Source: Prorocentrum cordatum
Lineage: Eukaryota; Sar; Dinophyceae; Prorocentrales; Prorocentraceae
NCBI GenBank assembly: GCA_963575745.1
Contig: CAUYUJ010015847.1
Coordinates: 12,501 to 76,500 of the forward strand
Reading direction: 5' to 3'
DNA: 64,000 nt
The notes below the pieces were generated by a model. That model was not told where the DNA came from and did no database searches. It saw nothing but the letters and a program-made list of their open reading frames with translations. This document shows positions 53,860 through 62,255 of this stretch, in pieces. Within the stretch, counting starts at the first letter, position 1, and each line of letters opens with the position of its first letter. The translations under genes were made by a program, and so were the position numbers.

Positions 53860-54582
53860 TAATTATCCCAGTGCGACCCTACCTAGGAGGTGGAACACCT
53901 AGGGAAGCAACATCTACATCTACACATACATCTACACCAACATCAACAGCGATAATCACATCCACATCTACATCCACATCTACATCTACACCTACACCTA
54001 CATCTACACCTACATATACATCTACATCTACACCTACATCCACATCTACACCCTATATATACGTCTACATTTACACGTTCACAGTTGGTTTGCTTGTGAT
54101 GTGCATGATATGCTATGTTATGCTTTGCTATGATAGGATATGCTTGGCTATGCTAGGATATACCACGCTGCGCTTTGCTGCGCTAAGCTAAGCAAAGCTA
54201 AACTAAGGTAAGCTAGCCTATGAGTCGCTATGCTTTGCTATGACATGTTATGATATGATATGAGATGCTGCGCTATGAAATGTTATGCTGCGCTATGCTA
54301 TGCAATGCTATGAAGTGCTGTGCTGTGCTATGATGTGATGCGCTGTGCTATGATACACAATGCTATGTTATGCTATGCTATGTTATGATGCGCGATGCTA
54401 TGCTATGCTACGATATGTTATGCTGAGCTGTGCTATGTTATGCTATGATATGCTATGCGATGCTGCGCTATGCTATACTGTGCTAATGATGCGCTGCGCT
54501 ATGCTGCGCTAAGCTAGGCTAAGGTAAGCTAAACAATGCTAAGCTAGGGCTAAAGCTAAGCCAAGCAAGGCTAGGCTAATCG

Positions 54583-54656
54583 AACCCCACGACGACGATA
54601 ATCAAGCACCCTCCCCGTCAAATGTAAGAGTTGATTATCGTCGGCCTAGTGGGGTT
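54583..54656. repeat. Inverted repeat (hairpin)
   Basis: AACCCCAC..CGACGATAATCAA (54583-54605) faces its inverse TTGATTATCGTCG.....GTGGGGTT (54631-54656) across a 25-nt loop. It marks the start of the insertion within T4. Confidence 0.75.
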
Positions 54657-54939
54657 TCAAATCTAGGCGGGGGGGCGTGGAGGCCGAACTTTATTATCAC
54701 TGGGGAAGTCCGCCATCGAGGTTACTTCCTTCTTATGTTGAGATAACATCACCAAGCGAAGCGAACGCGTTATTTTCCAGGATGTCCCAAGCGAAACCAA
54801 TAATTTTGGGGGGCGGCTCCAAACGAAACGATCAATGTTTCAAGGATGTCTCAAGCGGAACCTGCAATTATTTGAGGATGTCGCAAGCGAAGCGAAAAAC
54901 TTGTCGAGGGTGCCTCAATCGAAACAAGCATATACTCGA

Positions 54940-55570
54940 GAATGTCTCTCTCTCTTTCTTTCTCCTCCTCACCGTGGCCCCTGAACTTGTTTATCACTGC
55001 GCTGTGCTATCCAAGGAAACCGAGGCGGATGAGCTCGCGAGCAGATGAAATTTCTGATTTCCAGTAAGCGTTTACAAATTGAATATAACAAGTTTTGAAC
55101 TTTGGATTTTTCCTTCCCCTCTGCGTGTCCTATTCTTCCTGATCGTCATATTCCTCTTCTTCCCCCTCTTCTCTCTCTCCCTATCTCTCTTCTACTATTT
55201 CTGATTCCCCCCCCCCCCTGCCCCCCTGAACTTGTTTGCCGCTGGGGGTGATTAGCTTGGGGAAACGAGGCGCGTGAGCTACCTACGCGAGCAAATGAAA
55301 ATGCTAATTTCAATTCGCCGTTTACAAATCAAATCTAATAAGTCTTAAAGTTTCGATGTTTGGTATCTCATTATCCTCTCCTCCTCTTGCCCTTTCTCCT
55401 CCTCCTCCTCCTCTGCCTCCTCTACCTCCTCTTCTATATCTTTCCATTTATCTCTCTATCTTTCTTCTCCTCCCCCTGCCCCCCCTGAACTTCTCTATCG
55501 CTGTGGTTGATTATCCTGGGAAAACGAGGCAAACGATGAGGCATCTCTATAGAAACCAATAGGAATCTCT
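54940..55570. repeat. Tandem unit of about 255 bp (three copies)
   Basis: CCCCTGAACTTG...GCTG...GGAAA(A)CGAGGC occurs at about 54978, 55232 and 55488, each preceded by a TCTCTC/TCCTCC pyrimidine tract. Inverted copies flank the gap side at 31565 and 31815. Confidence 0.8.
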
Positions 55571-55666
55571 ATAGGAACCAATAATAGGAATCTTCGGGGA
55601 CCTGTAAGAATTACAGGAATGCGCTCAAAATTCTATAGGAAACCATTTCAATGTTTTTGTAATTTT

Positions 55667-56255
55667 CAAATATAGAAGCGAAGCTCAGAGAGCGCAGCCG
55701 CGCGCGCGGCGGCGCCCCACTGAGCTTCACTTCTATGTTATTCACCATTACTAAATCGACATTCAAGATTCCAAAAACGAGATTGAATATTTATGGAGCC
55801 CTTTCAGGAGGCTGAAGGAACGCGGCGGCTTTTCGTATCTTTTATAATACAGAGTTGAAGCTCGGAGGCGCGCGCGCGCGGGTGACCCGGTCACCGCGCA
55901 CGCGCGCTTCTTAGCTTCAGTTCTTGATAATAAAAAATATAAAAACCCGACAAGTTCCTTCGCCCTCCTTAAAGGGCACCAGAATTTTTCGATTTCGTTT
56001 TTGGAATTATATGTTGGTTTATTAGTAGCGAATAATATAGAATCGGAGCTCAGAGGCGCGCGCGCGCGCGCCTCCGAGCTTCAGTTCCGTATTATAAAAA
56101 TATTAAAAGCTGACGCGTTCCTTCGGCCTCTTTAAAGGCGCCCCATAATTTTCCAACTTCGCTTTTGTAATTAAATTTCGATTTATTAATGTTGAATAAA
56201 ATAGAGGTGAAGCTAAGAGGCGCGCGCGCACCTCCGAGCTTCAGTTCTGTATCAT
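55667..56255. repeat. Array of four (CG)n-centred palindromes, spaced 160-185 bp
   Basis: Palindromes centre near 55704, 55889, 56066 and 56226. Each has arms AGAA/GTTGAAGCTC(A/G)GAGG and inverse CCTCCGAGCTTCAGTTC around CGCGCGCG. AT-rich spacers carry a shared word, AGGCTGAAGGAACGCG or CTTCGGCCTCTTTAAAGG. Confidence 0.85.
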
Positions 56256-56339
56256 AGAAATATCGAAAGCCGGCGCGTTCCTTCAGCCTCCTTAAAAAAG
56301 GGCTCGAGCAATTTCCAATTTTGTTTTTGAAGGTGTTTC

Positions 56340-56512
56340 AGAGAGGACCAAAAGCTAAGGATGTCTCAAGATATCCTCGGCTTTGGCCCCTCTGTTCACA
56401 TAATTACCATGATATGATGGCCCCTGGCCGGCAACTTGTATTATCGCTCCATGGCGCCGAACTATTCTATTACCCCTGGAGGTTTATTCTCTATAAAAGT
56501 TCGAGGTTAAGC
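56340..56512. repeat. Dispersed repeat shared with 31958-32105
   Basis: GGATGTCTCAAGATATCCTC ... GGCAACTTGTATTATCGCTC ... TCTATAAAAGTTCGAGGTTA, the same order as near 32.0 kb. Confidence 0.75.
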
Positions 56513-56819
56513 TATGCTGCTAAGCTAAGTCTAGCGAAGCTAAGCTTAGCTAAGCTAGGCTAGGCTAGGCTAGGCTAGGCCAGGTAGGCGGGGGGCCCTG
56601 GGGGAACCGCGGGGCGGGTGCCAGGGGAACCGCCCGGGGCGATTTCCACTGCCCGGCCCTTTAAGCATACAGGGTAAGAACCCTTCTAGGCAGAGCCTAG
56701 GTGGGGAAATATCAAAGACGACAGAAAAAACTGCACACCGCGTCCAGGAGGAGGCGGATGGACGAGCATAGCAATGGGAGATACATTTCAATAATAATAC
56801 CTATGCGACCACCCTCCTT

Positions 56820-58190
56820 CGGGTGATAAGGAGGTTCGGGGGGGGGGGACCAACGTCTCACTCGATCGCTCTCACTATTGATCTCACTATCAATCTCACT
56901 GTCGGTCTCGTTCGATCGATCTCACCCGGTAGATCTCACAATCGATATAACTCTATCGGTTTCAATCGATCAATCTCACAATCGATCTGACTATCGATCT
57001 CGCAATCGAAATCACAGACGATCTCACGTCGATCTCACAGACGATTTCATATTCGGTTTATCGATATCACAATCGATATCACAATCAACGTCGTCATCAT
57101 CATCAGTATCATCGTTATCAACGTCATCAGCATCATCATCAGCATCATCAGGAAACCATCATCATCATCATCACTTCATCATCATGATCATGTATATGAA
57201 TGAACAGAATCATCAGCATCATCATCATCATCGGGACATCTTCATCACAATCCGCATCATTAGCAACACCATCATCATCAACATCATCACCATCGGAACA
57301 TTATCATCATCATCGTCACCATCATCATCAACAACATTATCATCAACCACATCATCGGGACACCATCACCATCATCAACATCATCATCATTGGGCCACCA
57401 TCATCAAAATCATCATCATCCCCTCATCATCATCACAGGGACACCATCGTCGTCATCATCACCATTAGTATCTTCATCATCATCGCGACACCATCATTCT
57501 TATCACAATCATCATCAGCAGCATCATCAACCACACCCTCATCATCATCATCACCATCATCAGGACACCATCATCCTCATCACCATCTTCATATGATTTC
57601 CATCGACATCATCAGGATCATCAGCATCATCATCATCGGGACACCATCATCACCATCAGCAACATCATCATCATCAACATCATCATACTCTTTATGGGGG
57701 CGCCATCATCATCACCGCGATCCCAGTCGCCATCATCAATATCGCCAACATCATCATTATCATTATCATCATGGTCTGGACACCATCATAATCACCACCA
57801 TCATCACCATCATCATCATCATCACCATCATCATAGTCATCGTCAAAATCATCATCATCACCATCACCATCATCATCATCATCCTCATCATCATCATCAT
57901 CATCATCATCGGGAAACGGACGGGGCACCAGCGGGGCACCAGCGGGACACCGCGCGCCACCGGCCCCCGAGCGGGACGCCGGCGCGACACCGCGGGGCAC
58001 CGGTTGCTGGAAGGGAGACTTTCGGCCCGGCCGCGCCTCAGCTACAGGAGATTTATTTCTCGCCCGCCCACGCAGCTTCTTCTTCGCCTCGCCCGCGCGC
58101 ACGGCGCGCGCGACAACGAAACCGCAATCGATTTCCCGGCAGTAGGAGGGGGGCTCGCCGTTCCACTTCGAACTCACCCCCTCACCTCCG
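56820..58190. mobile_element. Composite element S, copy 4 (most complete)
   Basis: It begins CCACCCTCCTTCGGGTGATA then AGGAGG, followed by a TCGATCTCAC(A)ATCGAT array (56860-57085), a (CAT)n satellite (57090-57910), a GGGACACCGCGCGCCACCGG minisatellite and a GC-rich end (ATTTATTTCTCGCCCGCCCA ... ATCGATTTCCCGGCAGTAGG). It lies in the 4.6-kb intron between the gene X exons at 58266-58609 and 52902-53674. Confidence 0.8.
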
Positions 58191-58265
58191 ACCCATCCTC
58201 CGTCGCAATTTTGGCTCGAGCTATAGGTGGCCCCCACCCTCCACGGTAACAACTCCAGTGGGGGG

Positions 58266-58609
58266 ATAAATGCGGAAGATCAAGCAAAGCTTCGTGAAAA
58301 ATCTCACGCTTGATCTTGACCTGCTCCTGCCAGACGTGATCGCTGGTCCACGAGGGGGCGACGATCGGGCCGACTAGATTCCCTCGGTTGCCCCCAGGGT
58401 AGTGCAGCCTCTTGTGGTCCGACAAATCCAACACGTGCTTCGACACGACATAACTTTCTCTACCTGGTTCACTGTCGAATGCCCCCGGCGGACGTCCAGA
58501 CGAGCATCGAGGGACTCCATGTCGAAATGCAGATACACTTGGCGAATTTGCTTCACCATCTGCGCACCCTCCGAGTCCACGAAGCCGCTCAGCAAGGTCG
58601 TCTTGTTAC
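58266..58609 (-). CDS. Dinoflagellate-type family protein (gene X), exon 5, with one frame break
   Basis: After CCCCAG (58610) the exon reads GNKTTLLSGFVDSEGAQMVK and QIRQVYLHFDMESLDARLDV. At a run of five C (58482-58486; G in the coding sense) one base is missing. Restoring it gives SEPGRESYVVSKHVLDLSDH, KRLHYPGGNRGNLVGPIVAP and SWTSDHVWQEQVKIKREIFH. The block YPGGNRGNLVGP resembles a motif I recall from expanded dinoflagellate proteins. The start joins in phase with FIFDAG of the exon at 58801-59401. The 3' end near 58266 is approximate. Confidence 0.6.
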
Positions 58610-58800
58610 CTGGGGCTCGCCCTCTGATGGCCCTCCTCCTCCCCTTCTCCTCCTCCTCGTCCTTTTTTTTCTCGTTCTCCTCCTTCTTCTCCTCCTCCTT
58701 CTCTCCTCCTCCTTCTCCACCTCCTCCTCCTCCTCTTCCTCCTCCTCCTCGGCCCAGCCCCGCCCGCCCGCATTCGTTCGACCCTGCTGACCCTCGCGGC
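58610..58800 (-). other. 191-bp intron of gene X (GC...AG)
   Basis: Donor GACGCCG|GC at 58801/58800 and acceptor CCCCAG at 58610. The body is a TCC microsatellite on the plus strand (GGA in RNA sense). Splicing joins FDAG to NKTTLL in phase. Confidence 0.7.
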
Positions 58801-59401
58801 CGGCGTCGAAGATGAAGTACAAGTCCCGATCACCCATCTGGAAATCGGTGGCCCTCAACGCCAGCGACAACAACTTCTTCAGGTGTTCGCCGTTTCCCCG
58901 TAGCGAAGGAGGGCGCACGTGCGGTTTCGAGCTGGACTCCCCGCAGTGGTTCGGGTTGTAGAAGAAGCCGCGATAGTTCCTCTTGTCCTTGGAGCCGGTG
59001 GTCCTGTAGGCGGCGCTGTCCTTGAAGCGCTGGATGATGACGTCATCGGGCTCCACTTCCGAGACCAACTCCACGTGCGTGTGAACCAGCGTGGACGCCT
59101 TCGCCTGGAAGTAGGAGACGTGCTTGGCCTTGGCCTCATCAGCCTCGGTCTTCTTGACGAGCTTCTTGATCTCCGGCATCTCTTCCAACGTCAGGCATGG
59201 TTCCTCGTCCTCGGGATCGTCGCTGACCTCCTTCTGATGATCTTCTGCCGCCTTCCGGGTGCGCTCCTCCGTGCCGAGCATCTCGTTGATTGTGCTCGCC
59301 GCCTCGGCCAGGTCGCCCTGCTCCATGCACGACTTGGGGTCGCACCGCTTGAGGACGGCAGACTTGATGCCCCTGTCGAACTCGTACCCGAAGATGGCGC
59401 C
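58801..59401 (-). CDS. Dinoflagellate-type family protein (gene X), exon 4
   Basis: The exon starts GAIFGYEFDRGIKSAVLKRC after TTCAAG and continues through an acidic helix (EDHQKEVSDDPEDEEPCLTL, EEMPEIKKLVKKTEADEAKA), VSYFQAKASTLVHTHVELVS and NYRGFFYNPNHCGESSS. It ends DRDLYFIFDAG at a GC donor. Mixed α/β composition with no signature I recognise. Reading continues past the donor into Glu/Arg repeats, which supports splicing there. Confidence 0.7.
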
Positions 59402-59504
59402 CTTGAAGAAAAGGGCAGGGCTTCAACGGCGCGCGCCAGCACCCCCCAGAACCACCCGCCAAGAAGCCGAGGGGGCCCGGGCGGATTCGAGAGGCACAGA
59501 CATC
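59402..59504 (-). other. 103-bp intron of gene X (GA...AG)
   Basis: GGC|GATGTC (59505/59504) to CTTCAAG|GGC (59402/59401), phase 0, joining GLNG to GAIFGY. The donor dinucleotide is GA. Confidence 0.65.
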
Positions 59505-60053
59505 GCCGTTGAGCCCCGCCACCTCGATCAGCTCGAACGTCTTCTCCGCGGCCTGGCTCCACCCAGCTCGCCACGCGAAAGAGGGCTTCTTCATGTTCGG
59601 ATTGTAGGCGTACCCCGCCTTCGAGCGGAAGTGCGCAATGCTCTTGCAGGTGTCCCGGATGGCGGCCTTGGCGTTGGAGTCGAGGGCAATCCCGTCGAGC
59701 CACTCGCCGACCATGTAGCTCAGGAGCCATTGCTTGTAGACGAGAAGGTCGATCAAGCCCTTGCCGCCGGAACTGCTCCCCGCTGACTTGCCCTCGAGGG
59801 CGCGGGTGCCCATGTCCTCGATGTTGATGCCCCCGCTGTTGTAGAGGTCCAAGAGTAGTTCCACGGCCCACTCGATGCGCTCCGCGGTGACAGCCTTGTG
59901 CAAGAATGCGTTGAACTGGCCAATCTTCTTGAAGGGGTTCGGCAGCTGCGACTCCTGGGCAGCCAGAATCAATGTCTTCACCCTCGGGACGGAGAGCATC
60001 CTGTCGTACACGTTCAGAGCGTTCTTGACGAACTCGTTGCTGGTAGGGTTCTC
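59505..60053 (-). CDS. Dinoflagellate-type family protein (gene X), exon 3
   Basis: Reads ENPTSNEFVKNALNVYDRML, SVPRVKTLILAAQESQLPNP, KKIGQFNAFLHKAVTAERIE, WAVELLLDLYNSGGINIEDM, LLVYKQWLLSYMVGEWLDGI and ends VAGLNG. Strongly helical, neutral, no transmembrane segment. The start at 60053 is fixed by the GAGGA repeat at both ends of the preceding intron (see 60054-60705). No homologous domain named. Confidence 0.7.
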
Positions 60054-60705
60054 CTCGGATCAACAATGGCGCCCCGCACGCAAAGACGCCTAAATCAAAC
60101 TTAAATCCAAACAACCGAACCTAAATCCAAACGTCAAATTATCCCAGTGCGACCCTACCTAGGAGTGGTTGCCTCGAGCAGCAGCAATAATAGTGGATGC
60201 TGCGCTGCGCTATGCTATGCTATGCTATGCTGCGCGATGCTATGCTACGCTTGGCTGCGCTATGTTATGCTATGCTATGCTGTGATATGCTATACTATGC
60301 TATGCGGCGCTATGATATGCTGTGCTATGCTGCGCTATGCGATGCTATGAGAGGTTATGCTTTGCTGTGCTGCGCTATGCTATGCTATGCTGGGCTATGC
60401 TATGACCTGCTGAGCTAAGCTAAGCTAAGCTACAGCTGCGCGAAGCTAAGAAGATGAAGCTAAGCTAAGCTAAGCTACGATGAGATACGCAAAGCTAAGG
60501 GCTAAGGTAAGAGGGCGCAACTGGGGGGGCCGCGGGGCGGGGGCCGGGGGGGCCGCCCGGGGCAAAGCCAACTGCCTGACCCACTTAAGCCCAGCGAGTA
60601 AGAACCCTCTAGGCAGAGCCTACTAGGTAGGGAATCAAACCTAAATCCAAACATAAAGCTCGAGCGTACTTGCTAAAGCAACCATTGTTGATCCGATGTT
60701 GTATC
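60054..60705 (-). mobile_element. Introner-like element forming a whole intron, with nested element T5
   Basis: TCGGATCAACAATGG at 60056-60070 is exactly the inverse of CCATTGTTGATCCGA at 60682-60696 (15/15). The short direct repeat GAGGA lies at both splice junctions (TCA-GAGGA and CC-GAGGA in coding sense). Removing the interval leaves one copy and an open frame (GDSE-ENPTSNEF). Inside, CCTAAATCCAAAC occurs on both sides of element T5. Confidence 0.75.
60139..60634. mobile_element. Element T, copy 5 (inverted)
   Basis: TTATCCCAGTGCGACCCTAC then CTAGG opens it. TGCTATGC and AAGCTAAGC zones follow, with no GATGTA zone; then CCGGGGGGGCCGCCCGGGG. It closes with CTAGGCAGAGCCTACTAGGT and AGGG. 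Both flanks carry CCTAAATCCAAAC, a possible target duplication. Confidence 0.8.
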
Positions 60706-60972
60706 CTCTGAGTCGCCGCTGAAGGTCACCTTCGACGCCTTGTAGGCGTCGGCAACCTGGGCCGGCGTCATCCCTCCACCCTTGCGGCTGCGGAACGAGA
60801 CGATGTCGTAGATCTTCTGCACCAGCGTGTAGCTCATGCCCATGTAAGCTGCGTGGGTGTCCTGGCGGCACTGGAGATTGACGAAGTGAGCGTCGTCAGT
60901 GTTCTCAATCACCCTGAAGACGAAGGTCGCAGTGAGAAAAACTTTCCGCCACTCCTCCATCACTTCATCGCC
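60706..60972 (-). CDS. Dinoflagellate-type family protein (gene X), exon 2
   Basis: After GGCAAG the exon reads GDEVMEEWRKVFLTATFVFR, VIENTDDAHFVNLQCRQDTH, AAYMGMSYTLVQKIYDIVSF, RSRKGGGMTPAQVADAYKAS and ends VTFSGDSE at GAG|GA. Helical, soluble, no known motif. Without splicing the frame stops shortly after entering the introner. Confidence 0.7.
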
Positions 60973-61053
60973 CTTGCCAGCCTTCCAATCGCGATGGGCT
61001 GCCCGAGTGCACGCGTGGAGGGGCTCAGGCGGCGACGCCCGAAATGGGCCGGC

Positions 61054-61708
61054 CTTTCGTGGCAGATGGGAGATCGGCGCCGTTCTTCAAAGCAATGGCG
61101 AAATCCTGCTTGCAAGGCGTCGGGGAGCTGAAGAAGTGGTCCTGTAGCTTTGTGATCCCCTTATCGCTGAGCGGGACGTCGTGGCCTGGGCCAGCCTCCT
61201 CTTCCATGCGCATCCAGAGCAAGTTGCACCCGCACTTGTACTCGAGCTTGGAGATGTCCTGATTGTCATCCTGGTTGGTGAACGCAGCCCTGAAACGAGC
61301 ATCGGAGTACGGCTCCTCGCGACCGCCCTGGCCGATGGGGAGGGCCTTTTCCTCGTGGATCTGATTGAAGCATTCTACATTCTCGACCAGCTCCTTGATC
61401 ATCGTGCGAAGCGTGTCGTAGGCAACAGCGTTGGGAGACTGGGCGTGCAGTGATAGTTGCCCTTGCTGAGGAGACTGGTGGGCTTGCGCCTTTGCCTTTG
61501 CTTTTGACTTTGCCTTTCCCTTGCCTTTCCCTCCTGCCTCAGAAGACGACTTCGCTCTCTTCGCCGACGGCTTCGCTCCGGCCCCGCATCGTTTCTGCTT
61601 CCCTACGGCCGACGGCTCATCATCCTCCTCCTCCTCCATCTTCATGGCGGCGTCGCCAGCGGCATCACCATCAGCCGCTCTAGCCATGAGTTCCGACTCG
61701 ACGGTCAT
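61054..61708 (-). CDS. Dinoflagellate-type family protein (gene X), exon 1
   Basis: ATG at 61708 (MTVESELMARAADGDAAGDA) starts an acidic then Lys-rich leader with a nuclear-localisation-like stretch (KRCGAGAKPSAKRAKSS, GGKGKGKAKSKAKAKAQ). A folded part follows: NAVAYDTLRTMIKELVENVE, SDARFRAAFTNQDDNQDISK, LEYKCGCNLLWMRMEEEAGP and CKQDFAIALKNGADLPSATK. The donor is not fixed: AAAG|GC (61054) looks like other donors here, but phase 0 needed by exon 2 favours GGC|GT about 15 bp further. It probably encodes the N-terminus of a nuclear protein. Confidence 0.65.
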
Positions 61709-62255
61709 GAGGCTTGCTGGCCGGCACTGCAATGATGTTGGTCGTTGCTGGCTGGCGATTTACCCGCAGTCTGTAATTCGAGCCATGACGCCAGACTGCT
61801 GATGCTGTCGCCTATATGATGGGTGTTGTTTGTTTGTGATGCGTGTGTTTGTGATTTTTGTGTGTTGCGTGATTATTGTTGTCGGTGCGTCTGCGTGATT
61901 GTCGTTGGGCCATTTCCTTGAGATACTTGCTGGTGCTGATGTATACCGTGTGATCTTAGTTGCGGGTGTTTGCAGCGTCCATTTTTTGTGCGTGTGTTAT
62001 GCGTTTTTGTTGTCGCTGGTGTATGCCGCGCGAAGTACCCAGACTCCCCAATGGACGTTATTTTCTTTTTGTTTGGCGGACTCCTGAGAACGAGCGTTTC
62101 GCTTAAGACGTCCTCACTCACAACAACGAGATATTCGCAATATCGTAATTCAGTGTTGTTGTTGCGTTATGTGTTTGATTGTTGTTGTTTTTGAACGCGC
62201 ATGGTGATGATGAGGAGGAGGATGCTGATGATGGATTATATGATGAAGATGTTGC
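61709..62255. repeat. Intergenic, family E-like TGTGTGTTTGTG repeats
   Basis: 61800-62190 holds loose TGTTTGTGATGCGTGTG words similar to 51600-51840. A GGAGGA/GATGAT stretch lies at 62205-62250. This is the roughly 550-bp space between two minus-strand genes. Confidence 0.55.

Larger units (their letters stand above)
53860..56707. mobile_element. Element T, copy 4 (inverted), split by a 1.9-kb insertion
   Basis: TTATCCCAGTGCGACCCTAC then CTAGG opens the copy. CATCTACATCTACAC (53905-54060), TGCTATGC (54090-54530) and AAGCTAAGC zones follow. The AAGCTAAGC zone resumes at 56510-56585, and GGTAAGAACCCTTCTAGGCA then GAGCCTAGGTGGGG closes the element at 56707. Sequence 54583-56510 is foreign to T and matches 31.5-32.1 kb in part. 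Confidence 0.75.
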
